From the NCBI GenBank assembly GCA_963822825.1, contig CAWGIW010000006.1, forward strand, positions 62,001 through 126,000: a DNA stretch of 64,000 nucleotides, in the 5' to 3' direction. A model generated the notes under the pieces. The model was given only the letters and a program-made list of their open reading frames with translations, did no database searches and was not told the origin of the DNA. Source of the DNA: JAWWPY01 sp963822825. Its GTDB lineage: Bacteria > Actinomycetota > Actinomycetes > Streptosporangiales > Streptosporangiaceae. Below are positions 28,185-37,651 of this stretch, piece after piece (the stretch's first letter is position 1; each line of letters opens with the position of its first letter). The position numbers and the translations under genes are program-made.

Positions 28185-28288
28185 GGTCCTGTCTTATCCC
28201 ATGTTCGGCGCACTTCGCACCCTCTCCACCGGCCGACGGCGGATGAACAGCCCGGGGGGCGCCGCGGCGAACGTGCTCTACTGGGGCG

Positions 28289-29163
28289 GTGGAGCAGGCG
28301 CGGTACTGGCGGCACGACGGCGTCCCCGGGGTGGACTTGCTGCGGGCCAGGTACATCACTCACCGGTACGCCAAGCACGCGCACGAGACCTACACCATCG
28401 CCCTGATCGAGGAGGGCGTCGAGGAGTTCGAGCATGACCGGAGCCTGCTCCGGGCCGGGCGGGGCGCGGTCGCGCTGCTGAACCCGGAGGTCGTCCACAC
28501 CGGCCACGCGGGCGTGCCAGAAGGCTGGTCGTACCGGGTGCTCTACCCCAGCGTGCGGGTGGTCGAGGACGTCGCGGCGGAACTGGGCGCGGCGCGGGGC
28601 ACCCCGCATTTCCCCGAAACAGTGGTGGATGACGAGCGGAGCGCCCAGCTGGTCCGGGCCGCGCACCTGGCCGCCGAGCACGGCGATCCGCTCGCCGCGG
28701 CGGGTGTTATGCATGCCGCCCTGGCCGGGCTTGCTGCAGCCGGCACGCCCGGCCCGCCGGAAGGCAGCCGGGCCGCCCGCACGGCAGCGTCCGGGCCGTC
28801 CGCGCCGCGCGGGACGTGCTGCACGAGCGCGTCACGGCCCCACCGGCTCTTGACGAGCTCGCCCGGCTGACCGGCCTCGGACCGCATGCGCTGCTGCGGG
28901 CATTCCGGGCCGAGACCGGGCTCCCCCCGCACGCCTACCTCAACCAGGTCCGGGTGCGGCTGGCCCGCGGGCTGCTGGACCGCGGCGTGTCCCCCGCCGA
29001 AGCGGCGGCCCGCGCGGGCTTCGCCGACCAGGCGCACTTGACCCGGCACTTCAAGCGGATCGTGGGCGTGCCGCCCGGCGCCTACCAGCGGGCCCGCGGC
29101 GCGGCGGCCCGCAATAACGTTCAAGACGGAGACCAGCGGCGCCGCGTAGCGTCCGCCCTATGA
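28289..29163 (+). CDS. AraC-family transcriptional regulator, with an apparent 1-base frameshift
   Basis: The N-terminal half is an AraC-type cupin sensor (HAHETYTIALIEEGVEEFEH, then ALLNPEVVHTGHA). The C-terminal half holds two helix-turn-helix motifs (LARLTGLGPHALLRAFRAET and AARAGFADQAHLTRHFKRIV). They lie in different frames. The first runs into Ser/Arg-rich nonsense after about 28760, and the second is clean from about 28780 (VRAVRAARDVLHERV). One base is missing or extra in the GC-rich linker. The repaired length of about 290 residues is normal. The stop overlaps the azlC start by four bases, so this regulator probably controls the exporter genes coupled to it. Confidence 0.85.
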
Positions 29164-29882
29164 CGGATGTCGCTGGAGACTCACCGGTCAGCTCGCCCGC
29201 CCGGGCGGCGCGCGATGGCGTGGTGCTCGGCGTGGCGGTGGGCACCTCAGGCCTCGCGTTCGGCGCGGCGGCGGTCAGCTCCGGGCTGACCGTGGCCCAG
29301 GCGTCCGTGCTGAGCCTGCTCGCCTACACGGGGGCATCGCAGTTCGCGCTGGCCGGGGCCATCGCCGGGGGCGGCAGCCTGATAGCGGGGGTGGCCGGCG
29401 CCGTCCTGCTCGGCAGCCGGAACGGGCTCTACGGGCTCCGGCTGGCCGGACTGCTGCGCGCCCGGGGGCCCCGCCGGCTCCTGACCGCTCACGGGATCAC
29501 CGACGAGTCAACCGCCATGGCCCTGGCCCAGGCCGATCCGGCGGCGGCGCGGGCCGCTTTCCGCGGCACGTTCGCCAGCCTGTACCTGACGTGGAATCTG
29601 GCCACGCTGGCCGGCGCGCTCGGCGCGGGCAGGCTCGGTTCCCCCACGGCGTTCGGGCTGGACGTGGTCGGGCCAGCGGCGTTCCTCGCCCTGCTGTGGC
29701 CGCGGCTGCGCGAGGGCCGGACCGAGCGTGCCGTCGCCCTGGCCGGGGCGGTCATCGCGCTGGGCGCAACCCCGTTCTGCCCGCCCGGCCTGCCCGTGGT
29801 ACTGGCGGCGTCCGCGGCCCTGGCCGCCGCGCTCAGGCCGCCGCCGGGCGAGAGGCAGCCGGGCGGGGGGCAGCCCGCGTGA
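29160..29882 (+). CDS. azlC: AzlC family branched-chain amino acid exporter subunit
   Basis: This is the large membrane subunit of an AzlCD-type exporter. Six or so hydrophobic helices and the typical LLAYTGASQFALAG segment are visible, plus a helix with NGLYGLRLA and the HGITDES loop. At 240 residues it is standard. ATG 29160 overlaps the AraC regulator stop, and its own stop overlaps azlD, forming a tight regulator-transporter operon. The substrate is probably branched-chain or related amino acids by family; not proven here. Confidence 0.9.
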   Translation: MTDVAGDSPVSSPARAARDGVVLGVAVGTSGLAFGAAAVSSGLTVAQASVLSLLAYTGASQFALAGAIAGGGSLIAGVAGAVLLGSRNGLYGLRLAGLLRARGPRRLLTAHGITDESTAMALAQADPAAARAAFRGTFASLYLTWNLATLAGALGAGRLGSPTAFGLDVVGPAAFLALLWPRLREGRTERAVALAGAVIALGATPFCPPGLPVVLAASAALAAALRPPPGERQPGGGQPA

Positions 29883-30196
29883 CCGGTACCTGGATCGCCG
29901 TGCTGGCCACCGCCGCTGGCTGCTACGTCCTCAAGCTGGCCGGCCTGACCGTACCGTCGCGGGTGCTCGCCAGTCCCCGGGCGCGCCGTTTCGCGGAACT
30001 GGTTCCGGTGGCCCTTCTCGCCGGGCTGACCGCCGTCGAGGCGGCCGGTCACGGGCAGGCGCTGGCCTTCGATCCGGCCCGGCTGGCCGGACTCGGCGCC
30101 GCCGCCCTCGCGCTGACCCTCCGCGCTCCCTTCCTCGCGGTGATCCTGGCCGCCGCCGGCACCGCCGCTGCCCTCCGGGCGCTGGGTGTCGGCTGA
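29879..30196 (+). CDS. azlD: AzlD family small exporter subunit
   Basis: This small hydrophobic partner of AzlC is about 105 residues with three to four membrane segments (GTWIAVLATAAGCYVLKLAG, VPVALLAGLTAVEAA and others). GTG 29879 overlaps the azlC stop by four bases. An upstream extension of the frame is a shadow of azlC. Size, hydrophobicity and position are diagnostic. Confidence 0.88.
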   Translation: MTGTWIAVLATAAGCYVLKLAGLTVPSRVLASPRARRFAELVPVALLAGLTAVEAAGHGQALAFDPARLAGLGAAALALTLRAPFLAVILAAAGTAAALRALGVG

Positions 30197-30216
30197 CCCA
30201 GAGGCGGCGGCTGCGG

Positions 30217-30222
30217 TAACCT
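30217..30222 (+). promoter_or_regulatory. Candidate -10 hexamer (taacct) for a leaderless GNAT transcript
   Basis: taacct ends seven bases before GTG 30230. A ctgacc sequence 18 bases upstream (30193-30198) could serve as -35. There is no ribosome site, so a leaderless start is plausible. Confidence 0.4.
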
Positions 30223-30229
30223 GCCCCGC

Positions 30230-30676
30230 GTGACTGTGCACGTCGAGGTGCTGCGTGAAGTAACAGACGAAGTCGTCGAGGCGTTCCAGCGCCTGACGCC
30301 CCAGCTGTCTTCCAGCGCCGATCCGCCGGACCGCGAAGCGCTGACCGGGATCGTGGCCTCATCCGCATCCACACTGCTCATCGCCAGATCCAGCGATGAG
30401 ATCGCGGGCACGCTGACCCTGGTGATGTTCCCGATCCCCACCGGCTTCCGGGCCTGGATCGAGGATGTGATCGTCGACGAGGCCGCCCGGGGGCAGGGAA
30501 TTGGCGAGACCCTGACGACCGAGGCACTGAACCTGGCCAAGGCCGCGGGGGCCAAGACGGTGGACCTCACCTCGCGGCCCTCTCGGGAGGCGGCGGGCCG
30601 CCTCTACGAGCGGGTCGGCTTCGAGCCCCGCAGCACCAGGCACTACCGCTACACCTTCGACCGCGACGCCCCCTAA
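30230..30676 (+). CDS. GNAT family N-acetyltransferase
   Basis: This is a single GNAT domain of 148 residues. The acetyl-CoA-binding motif A reads DEAARGQGIGETL, preceded by the beta-4 strand AWIEDVIV and followed by the C-terminal YERVGFEPR hallmark. The acceptor substrate cannot be predicted. GTG 30230 is the start. The gene follows azlD by 33 bases but appears to have its own promoter. It converges on the aminotransferase gene across a near-perfect 26-bp direct repeat. Confidence 0.88.
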   Translation: MTVHVEVLREVTDEVVEAFQRLTPQLSSSADPPDREALTGIVASSASTLLIARSSDEIAGTLTLVMFPIPTGFRAWIEDVIVDEAARGQGIGETLTTEALNLAKAAGAKTVDLTSRPSREAAGRLYERVGFEPRSTRHYRYTFDRDAP

Positions 30677-30689
30677 CCCCCAGGCCCAA

Positions 30690-30746
30690 CGACAGCAATG
30701 GCGCACCGGTGCCGTCCCAGCGACAGCAATAGCGCACCGGTGCCGT
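30690..30746. repeat. Two near-identical 26-bp copies between convergent genes
   Basis: Copy 1 (30690-30715) and copy 2 (30721-30746) differ at one base. Each contains the palindrome gcaccggtgc. The pair fills the gap between the convergent GNAT and aminotransferase genes. It may work as a two-way transcription stop or a protein site. Confidence 0.85.
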
Positions 30747-30753
30747 TGCCGCG

Positions 30754-31959
30754 CTAGGCGGCCAGCTCGGCTACGGCTTCCAGGAGGCGGGTTACGTCTG
30801 AGCGGTCGTTGTAGTGGACCAGGCCGGCCCGGACGGCGCTGCCCGAGGCACGGATCCCGAGCGCGGCGGTCAGTTCCCATGCGTAGTTGTGCCCGCTCCA
30901 CACGTTGACCCTGCGGTCGGCGAGGTGGGCGGCGACCTCCGCGGGGGTGCGCCCGGCCACCGTAAAGTACGCCGTCGCGGTGCGGCGGAGGGCTTTGCCG
31001 TACATCGTCACCCGCTCCATGGATTCCAGGCCGCCGGCCAGCACGCGGAACAGGCGCTGCTCATGCTGCTCGGCGGCGGCCATCGAGGCGAGCACCCGCT
31101 CCCGCCTGGTGCCCACCGCGGCCCCGTCGAGTGAGGCCAGGTGCTCGACGGCGGCCGTTACCCCGGCCAGGTCAGCGAAGGGCGGGGTGCCCTGCTCGAA
31201 CCGTTCCGGCACACTGTCCGGCGCGGGCAGCAGCTTGTCCGGGTGCAGGGATTCCAGCAGGACCGGGTCGGCGACGACGGCGCCGACGTGCGGTCCCGAC
31301 CATTTGTACGCGCTGGTGGCGTAGAAATCCGCGCCGAGCGCGGCCACATCGACCGGGCCGTGCGGGGTGGCATGCACGCCGTCCACATAGCTCAGCGCCC
31401 CCGCCTCATGCGCCTGGGCGGTGATGGCGGCCACGTCGGGGCGGGTGCCGAGGACGTTGCTGGCCGCGGTCACCGCGATCAGCCGGGTCCGGGCTGACAA
31501 CAGCTCGCGGTACTGGCCCGCGGGCAGCTCCCCGGTCGAGATGTTGACGTCGGCCCACCGCACGATCAGGCCGGCCCGCTCGGCCGCCCGCACCCACGGC
31601 CTGATGTTGGCGTCGTGGTCGAGCCGGGAGACGATGATTTCGTCACCCGGGTCCCACGACCGGGCGAGAGTATCCGCCAGCCGGTACGTCAGCGTCGTCA
31701 TGTTGGGCCCGAGGATGACGCCGTCCGCGACGCCGCCGGTCAGATCGGCCACCGCGGTCCGGCACTCGGAGGTCAGCGTGGCTGACCGGACACTCGCGGG
31801 GAACATGCCTCCGGCATTGCCGATGCCTGACCGGTACGCATCACCGATCGCCTCGATCACCGCGCCGGGCACCTGGGTCCCGGCCGCGCCGTCCAGGTAG
31901 GCATAACCGTCGGCCAGGGCTGGGTAGGCCGCACGCACCGCGGCTACGTCGAACGCCAT
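30754..31959 (-). CDS. Class V aminotransferase / cysteine desulfurase-like protein
   Basis: This is a PLP fold type I enzyme related to cysteine desulfurases (SufS/CsdA-like group). It starts with AYLDGAAGTQVP, has DGVHATPHG with the PLP-binding aspartate, and the Schiff-base lysine in SAYKWSGPH. The usual catalytic cysteine loop of SufS is not obvious, so it may be an aminotransferase or lyase rather than a desulfurase. At 401 residues it is normal. ATG 31959 is preceded by GGAAGGAAG. Frames upstream of it lack homology. Confidence 0.87.
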   Translation of the reverse strand: MAFDVAAVRAAYPALADGYAYLDGAAGTQVPGAVIEAIGDAYRSGIGNAGGMFPASVRSATLTSECRTAVADLTGGVADGVILGPNMTTLTYRLADTLARSWDPGDEIIVSRLDHDANIRPWVRAAERAGLIVRWADVNISTGELPAGQYRELLSARTRLIAVTAASNVLGTRPDVAAITAQAHEAGALSYVDGVHATPHGPVDVAALGADFYATSAYKWSGPHVGAVVADPVLLESLHPDKLLPAPDSVPERFEQGTPPFADLAGVTAAVEHLASLDGAAVGTRRERVLASMAAAEQHEQRLFRVLAGGLESMERVTMYGKALRRTATAYFTVAGRTPAEVAAHLADRRVNVWSGHNYAWELTAALGIRASGSAVRAGLVHYNDRSDVTRLLEAVAELAA

Positions 31960-32092
31960 AAGATCAAATACTTCCTTCCCCAACGATCCGCTGCCCCGGC
32001 TCCCTGAGCTGCCGCGCGGGCCGCGGCCGCCGGCACGCACGGGCCGCACCACGGCCCCGCGGGCGCGAGGGGCTCGCCTGCGGGGCCGCCGC

Positions 32093-32815
32093 TCAGGGGA
32101 CGCGGCCTGATGCCCGGAGCATCGCGTGCCACGGGTCATCGCTCACGGTCAGCCCGGTGCCGCCGCCCGCCCGGCTGTGCGCGAGGCCGCTGGCCCAGCC
32201 GCCCAGCCCGGCCGCGGCCGCCATGGCCCGGCGGCCGGCCGCGACGGCGGGTGGGCTGACCGCCGGGAGGTGCGGCATCCCGGCCCGCCAGCCGATAAGC
32301 AGGATGTCGGGGTCGGCGGGGCGGTAGTCCTTGCTCTGCGAGCGGGCGAGATCCCAGGCGTGCAGATGCCACTCCGCGCACGCGGCCCCGGCCATGCCGC
32401 CCACGGTGACCACGGTGTCCCGGTACCGGTGGTGCGGCAGGTCCCAGATCGGCGGGAGGCGGCGTGCGTAGGCGCGCGCCGACCGGGCGAACGCCGCGAT
32501 GTGCTCGGCCGGGGGCACGTCGGGAAGAGCCGCCAGCTCGGCGGCGTTCTGCCGGGCCAGCTTGCGGGCCAGGGTGGCGGCGGGCACGCCGGTCGCGGTC
32601 AGCCGGGCGAGCCGGCTCACCGGCGCGTCGTCCAGGTACTCCTGGTAGTCGTCGGCCACGCACCGCAGGTGGCCAGCCAGGTCAGCCACCCGCCATTCTG
32701 GGCACGGCGACGGGCCGGCCCACGCCTCCTCGGTGAGTTCGGCGGTGAGCTCGCAGATGATGGTGACACCGTCACGGAAGGCCTCGAGCGCCGGGCCAGG
32801 CCACCAGCCCCTCAT
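32093..32815 (-). CDS. Mycothiol-dependent maleylpyruvate isomerase-like (TIGR03083/DinB-2) protein
   Basis: This is a four-helix-bundle protein of the mycothiol-dependent enzyme superfamily. The conserved GPSPCPEWRVADLAGHL near residue 40 has the DinB-type histidine, and AEWHLHAWDLARS near residue 160 supplies two more. These three could bind zinc. At 240 residues it is typical. ATG 32815 follows GAGGGGAAACCC. The open frame continues far upstream but only mirrors the ABC gene on the other strand. Reaction unknown; thiol transfer or isomerisation dependent on mycothiol is inferred. Confidence 0.8.
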   Translation of the reverse strand: MRGWWPGPALEAFRDGVTIICELTAELTEEAWAGPSPCPEWRVADLAGHLRCVADDYQEYLDDAPVSRLARLTATGVPAATLARKLARQNAAELAALPDVPPAEHIAAFARSARAYARRLPPIWDLPHHRYRDTVVTVGGMAGAACAEWHLHAWDLARSQSKDYRPADPDILLIGWRAGMPHLPAVSPPAVAAGRRAMAAAAGLGGWASGLAHSRAGGGTGLTVSDDPWHAMLRASGRVP

Positions 32816-33097
32816 GGGTTTCCCCTCGAATCCGTGCGCCCCACGGTCCCTCCCCCTGCCGTCATCCGGCACCGGCGCGCCAGCCCCGGGGCTAGCCAGC
32901 GTGCCAGAGATGACGGCCCGCCGCCACCCTGCACCCCATCGCCGCCCGCCGTTACCACCGCCAGCATCGTGCCCGCCGGGCATCGCTGCGACGCAATCTC
33001 CCAGGACCCGGCCATCTCCCGGCCCGGGCGCCCAGCCGGCCCCGCCGGGGAGAAATTGAGATGACAGCCCGGGGTACTGACAGCTAGCGTCCGAATA
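32816..33097. other. Divergent intergenic region
   Basis: This lies between the mycothiol-type gene and the ABC exporter operon. No gene is seen. A tagcgt element (33084-33089) sits eight bases before the exporter ATG and could be a -10 for a near-leaderless transcript. Confidence 0.35.
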
Positions 33098-34922
33098 ATG
33101 CCCCCCCAACAGGTTAGCCCTGTCGCGCATGCTCCCACGGGGGGAACGCCGTTCTCCTCGCTTTGGCGCACGCGTGGCTATCTGCGGCCCTACCTGTGGG
33201 AACTTGCCTTCATGCTGGTGGCGGCGATGGTGGCGGTGGGCGCCGAGATCGCCATTCCGCTGCTGACCAAATCGGTGATCGACGGGGCCATCGCGCATGG
33301 CCGCCGTGGCCTGCTGCTGCCCCTCGGCGCCGCCGCCATCGCGCTCGGCGTCAGCCAGGCCGCCCTCAACCTGATCCGGCGCTGGGTCCAGGCTAGCGCG
33401 GTGACCGGTATGGAACGGTCGATGCGGGCGGACCTGTACGCGCACCTGCAGCGGCTGCACGCCGGCTTTCACGACGAGTGGCAGTCCGGGCAGTTGCTGT
33501 CGAGGGCCACGACCGATCTGTCCGCCATCCGCAGGTTCGCCGGGTTCGGCACCATCTTCCTGATCACCAACGTGGTGACGTTCGGCCTGGTGGTGGCGCT
33601 GCTCATCCACCTGAACTGGTGGCTGGGCCTGCTGACCGGCTGCGTCCTCCTCCCGGTCGTCGCGGTGAGCACCCGGTTCGAGCGCCGCTACCGCGTGCTG
33701 TCCCGCCAGGCCCAGGACCAGCAGGGCGACCTGGCGACGTACGTTGAGGAGGCGGCGACCGGGATCCGCGTGCTCAAGGCGCTCGGGCGCCGCGGCGAGG
33801 CCGCGGCCCGGCACGGCGCGCAGGCCACCCGGGTGTACCAGACGCAGATCAGCAAGGCGCGGCTCCGCGGCACCTTCTGGGCCGGCCTGGACCTGATACC
33901 CAACACCCTGATCGGCGTCGTCCTGGTGCTGGGCGCGCTCGCCACCAGCCGCCACGAGCTGACCCTGGGTGGCCTCGTCGCGTTCATCACGCTGACCCTG
34001 CAACTGGTGTGGCCCATCGAGGCGACCGGCTACATCCTGGCCAGCGGCCAGGAGGCCGCCACGGCCGCGCAGCGGATCTTCGAGATCTTCGACACCGAGC
34101 CGGCCATCACCGGGCCGGCGATCACCGGCCCGGGGACCAGCCGGGCCCGCCGGCCGCGCCCGGCCAGGGCCGTCCCGGCTCGTGTTCGACCGTGTCGGCT
34201 TCCGCTACCAGGGCTCGGAACGGCCCGTGCTCCGCGCGGTGTCCCTGGTCCTGGAGCCGGGCCAGACCGTCGTGCTGGCGGGCGCGACCGGGGCGGGCAA
34301 GACCACCCTCCTCCAGCTGGTTCCCCGTCTCGCGGACGTGACGTCCGGCTCCATCGTGCTCGATGGCACGGACATCCGGCGGCTCCCGCTGCCGGAGTTG
34401 CGGGCCCGGGTGGGCTGCGCGTTCGAGGACCCCACGCTGTTCTCGGCGAGCGTGCGGGAGAACGTCGGCTTCGGCGCGCCGGACACCGATGACGACGCGA
34501 TCGAGACCGCGCTGGCCGCCGCCCAGGCGGAGTTCGTCCGGGACCTGCCATGGGGTCTTGACACCCGCATCGGCGAGCAGGGCATGGCGCTGTCCGGCGG
34601 GCAGCGGCAGCGGGTCGCCCTGGCCCGCGCCATCCTGGCCAGGCCGCCGGTCCTGATCCTGGATGACCCGCTGTCCGCGCTGGATGTGCATACCGAGGCG
34701 AAGGTGACCCGCGCGCTGCGCACGGTGCTCGCGGGGACCACGGCCCTCGTCGTCGCGCACCGGCCGTCCACGGTCACCCTGGCCGACCGGGTGGCCCTGC
34801 TCGAGGACGGGGTGATCGCGGCCCAGGGCACGCACGCGCACTTGCTGGCGAGCCAGCCGCGCTACCGCGAGCTGATGAGCGGCGAAGACGGCCTGCCAGC
34901 CGGCGAGCAGGCGGCATCATGA
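33098..34922 (+). CDS. Heterodimeric ABC exporter half-transporter 1 (degenerate ATP site), with an apparent frameshift
   Basis: Residues about 25-310 form a six-helix type IV exporter domain. The nucleotide-binding domain (FDRVGFRYQG onward) is in a different frame. Walker A is GATGAGKTT, the signature is LSGGQRQRVALARA, and Walker B reads LILDDPLSALD. The catalytic glutamate is thus replaced by aspartate, as in the degenerate site of heterodimeric exporters. The break lies in the Pro/Gly/Arg linker at about 34125-34170. Repaired length is about 607 residues. Its stop overlaps the start of the partner subunit (atga). Probable drug or lipid exporter. Confidence 0.87.
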
Positions 34923-36742
34923 CCGCGGACACGTGGCGCGGGATCGCGGCGGAGGACGCCGACCAGGTCACCGGCAAGCTCTCCACGCTGCTGCGCAGGC
35001 GGGGCCGGCGCCTCCTCACCAGCCTGCTCCGCCCGCATCTGGGCCGGGTCGCGGTCACGCTCGCGCTGATCATCGCCGCGAACCTGGCCGCGCTGGCCGG
35101 TCCGTGGCTGATCGGCCTGGCCATCGACGTGGGCCTGCCCCCGCTGATCCATGCGGGAGACTTCGGGCCGCTGACGGCGATCATGGCGGGGTTCGGCGCC
35201 GCGGTGGCCCTGCAGGCGGTCATGAGCCGGGCGTTCATCTTCTCCATGGGCCAGCTCGGCGAGACGGCCGTGCTCGAGCTTCGCCGGCGGCTGTTCGCCC
35301 ACTTCCAGCAGTTGCCCGTCGCGTTCCATGAGCGCTACACCTCGGGGCGGGTCATCTCCCGGCAGACCTCCGACATAGATTCCATCTCCGACCTGTTCGA
35401 AGACGGCCTGGAGTCCCTGGTGTCGGCGGTCTTCTCGCTGGTGCTGGTGGGCGTGGGAATGCTGCTGCTCGACTGGCCGCTGGCACTGGTCGTTCTCGCC
35501 GGGTTCGGTCCGCTGGCCGGGCTGACCGTCTGGTTCAGGCGCGAGTCCTCGTCCGCCTACCGGCGGTCCAGGGAAGCGATCGCCCAGGTCATCGTGCACT
35601 TCGTGGAAACCTTCGGCGGCATCCGCGCGGTCCAGGCATTCCGCCGGGAGCACCGCAACGAAGAGATCTTCGGCGAGCTCAACGCACGGTACGCGGGCGC
35701 CAGCCTGCGCTCGTCGCGGCTGATCGCGGTGTACTCGCCGGGCATCACCCTGGTCGGCAACCTGGCCATTGGCGCGGTGCTGCTCTATGGGGGCCTGCGG
35801 GTGATGGACGGGGACATCAAGGTCGGCGTCCTGGCCACGTTCCTGCTCTACCTGGAGCGGTTCTTCGATCCACTGCAGGATTTGTCGCAGTTCTACAACT
35901 CGTTCCAGTCAGCCGCGGCCGCCCTGGAGAAAATCTCCGGCGTGCTCGAGGAGGATCCGGCGGTCCCGGAACCCGCGGAGCCGGGCCGCCTCCCCGACCG
36001 CCGCGGCGGCGGCCGCGCGGTGCGGTTCGAGTCGGTGCGGTTCGGCTACCGGGAGTCGGCCGTGCTGCCCGGGCTCGACCTGGCCATCCCCGCTGGCCAG
36101 ACGGTGGCTTTGGTCGGCGCGACCGGCGCCGGGAAGACCACTGTCGCCAGGCTCCTGGCCCGGTTCTACGACCCGGCCCAGGGGCGGGTTCTCCTCGATG
36201 ACACCGATCTCCGCGAGTTGCCCGACCAGACGCTGCGCCGCGAGGTCGTTCTGGTCACTCAGGAGAACTTTCTGTTCGGCGGCACCATCGCGGACAACAT
36301 GCGGCTCGGCCAGCCGGACGCCAGCCAGGCCGAGATCGAGGCGGCCGCGGCCGCCATCGGCGCGGACGCCTTCATCCGGGCGTTGCCCGGCGGCTTCGAC
36401 GCGCCGGTCGGCAAGCGGGGCAGCCGCCTGTCGGCCGGACAGCGGCAGCTGATTTCTTTCGCCCGCGCCTTCCTGGCCGCCCCCGCCGTGCTGGTGCTCG
36501 ACGAGGCGACGTCGCTGCTGGACATCCCAGGTGAGCGGGTCGTGCAGGCGGCCCTGCGCACCATCCTGGCCGGGCGGACCGCGCTGATCATCGCGCACCG
36601 GCTGTCCACCGTGCAGATCGCCGACCGGGTGATCGTGCTCAGCGCGGGGGCGATCGTGGAGGACGGCTCGCCACGGCGTCTGCTGGCCGTCGGCGGGGAG
36701 TATTCGGCCCTCCACGCGGACTGGCGGGCGAGCCTGGCCTGA
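34919..36742 (+). CDS. Heterodimeric ABC exporter half-transporter 2 (catalytic)
   Basis: This partner half-transporter has 607 residues. A six-helix membrane domain (about residues 40-330) is followed by an ATPase domain. Walker A is GATGAGKTT, the Q-loop lies in VLVTQENFLFGG, Walker B is LVLDEATSLLD with the catalytic glutamate, and the H-loop is IIAHRLS. Its signature reads LSAGQRQL rather than LSGGQ. This fits the rule that the degenerate site combines the aspartate Walker B of one subunit with the altered signature of the other. It is translationally coupled to the first subunit. The likely role is export of hydrophobic compounds. Confidence 0.93.
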   Translation: MTADTWRGIAAEDADQVTGKLSTLLRRRGRRLLTSLLRPHLGRVAVTLALIIAANLAALAGPWLIGLAIDVGLPPLIHAGDFGPLTAIMAGFGAAVALQAVMSRAFIFSMGQLGETAVLELRRRLFAHFQQLPVAFHERYTSGRVISRQTSDIDSISDLFEDGLESLVSAVFSLVLVGVGMLLLDWPLALVVLAGFGPLAGLTVWFRRESSSAYRRSREAIAQVIVHFVETFGGIRAVQAFRREHRNEEIFGELNARYAGASLRSSRLIAVYSPGITLVGNLAIGAVLLYGGLRVMDGDIKVGVLATFLLYLERFFDPLQDLSQFYNSFQSAAAALEKISGVLEEDPAVPEPAEPGRLPDRRGGGRAVRFESVRFGYRESAVLPGLDLAIPAGQTVALVGATGAGKTTVARLLARFYDPAQGRVLLDDTDLRELPDQTLRREVVLVTQENFLFGGTIADNMRLGQPDASQAEIEAAAAAIGADAFIRALPGGFDAPVGKRGSRLSAGQRQLISFARAFLAAPAVLVLDEATSLLDIPGERVVQAALRTILAGRTALIIAHRLSTVQIADRVIVLSAGAIVEDGSPRRLLAVGGEYSALHADWRASLA

Positions 36743-36757
36743 CCTGACCTGACGCAG

Positions 36758-36781
36758 CGGCACCGATATGTGACGGTGCCG
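36758..36781 (+). terminator. Terminator-like hairpin after the ABC exporter
   Basis: Arms cggcaccg (36758-36765) and cggtgccg (36774-36781) pair perfectly around an 8-base loop, 15 bases past the stop. There is no T run, as is common for high-GC actinobacterial terminators. Confidence 0.7.
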
Positions 36782-36957
36782 GACAACGGGGACAATGTGT
36801 GAATGATGCGCCGGCTGGTAGGCGGGAGTGGTAAAGCTGTGACCGAATCGTTACGGCGCGCACCATTGTCGGCATCGGGGCCGCTCTGACCAGTTTCGCG
36901 CGTTAAGCCGCGACACGCCGCCGGGTGGCACAGCGAGGGTCCGCTAGGCTGACTGCT

Positions 36958-37365
36958 GTGCTCTCGATCGCCAGACGCAAGCCGGTTAGCCAAGAGGCTC
37001 AGCGCAAGCACGCCGCCGATGTCACGCTCGCCGCGCGGTTCGACGAATTGCTCAAGCGCGCGCAGGACAGTGAAGTCGCACTGCGGAAAGCCGAGGCGGC
37101 CCGGGCTCCGCTCGCCGACCGGCACCGGCTCGGCAAGGAACTGGACTGGGCGCTCACCGACGTGATGCGGGCCGCATTCGCCGCCGAGCGGGCCGAGATC
37201 GGGCCCCGCGGCTACGACGACCGGATCTACCGGCGCAAGGCCCGGGCGAAACCGGCGGTGCGCGCCTGGACCGCCGAGGCGGAACGCTTGCTGACCGTGC
37301 GTGAGAGTCACGAGCTGACGGGAATCGTGCGGCGTCCGCCGGCCCCTGCCACCCGGCCGGCCTGA
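36958..37365 (+). CDS. Small charged hypothetical protein
   Basis: No family is recognised. The product is about 135 residues, highly charged and mostly helical. It starts VLSIARRKPVSQEAQRKHAAD, has a coiled-coil-like middle (FDELLKRAQDSEVALRKAEA) and a basic C-terminal part. No cysteines, signal peptide or membrane segment is present. GTG 36958 is chosen because a taggct hexamer ends seven bases upstream (36945-36950), the spacing of a leaderless start, and relatives of such proteins begin there. It is monocistronic between the ABC exporter and a gene-poor stretch. Confidence 0.55.
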   Translation: MLSIARRKPVSQEAQRKHAADVTLAARFDELLKRAQDSEVALRKAEAARAPLADRHRLGKELDWALTDVMRAAFAAERAEIGPRGYDDRIYRRKARAKPAVRAWTAEAERLLTVRESHELTGIVRRPPAPATRPA

Positions 37366-37651
37366 CCCGGAGCTAATGCGCCGCCGCGAGTGCCCACCTA
37401 TCCCATGGTGACTAGTCCTGGGCACCACCCAAAGGGGGCACACTGGAGGGAATGCCCGGCCACGCTCTCGCCTCGGCGCGGGGTTTCCGTGATCGCGGAT
37501 ATCCATAATCATCCAGAAAGCGCATGTAGCGGAACGTACAAAGGGTGACTCGAAAAACCGTCACAACGGACTATGTCGCAGACTGTGTTTGCTCCGGCAC
37601 ACTATTATGTGATCAAAGCTACAGCCAGACCATGACCAGGAGGCACACGAA
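37366..37651. promoter_or_regulatory. AT-rich upstream region of the DUF5999 gene
   Basis: This is 286 bases without a protein-like frame. From about 37500 it is markedly AT-richer than the rest of the window (for example gtgactcgaaaaaccgtcac and cacactattatgtgatcaaa). The inverted pair gtgactcg...cgtcac may be a regulator site. It is likely a regulated promoter for the small gene at 37652. Confidence 0.45.

Noticed and set aside
28629..28853. Third-frame frame in the AraC gene
   Set aside because: Shadow; the two halves of the regulator explain the region.
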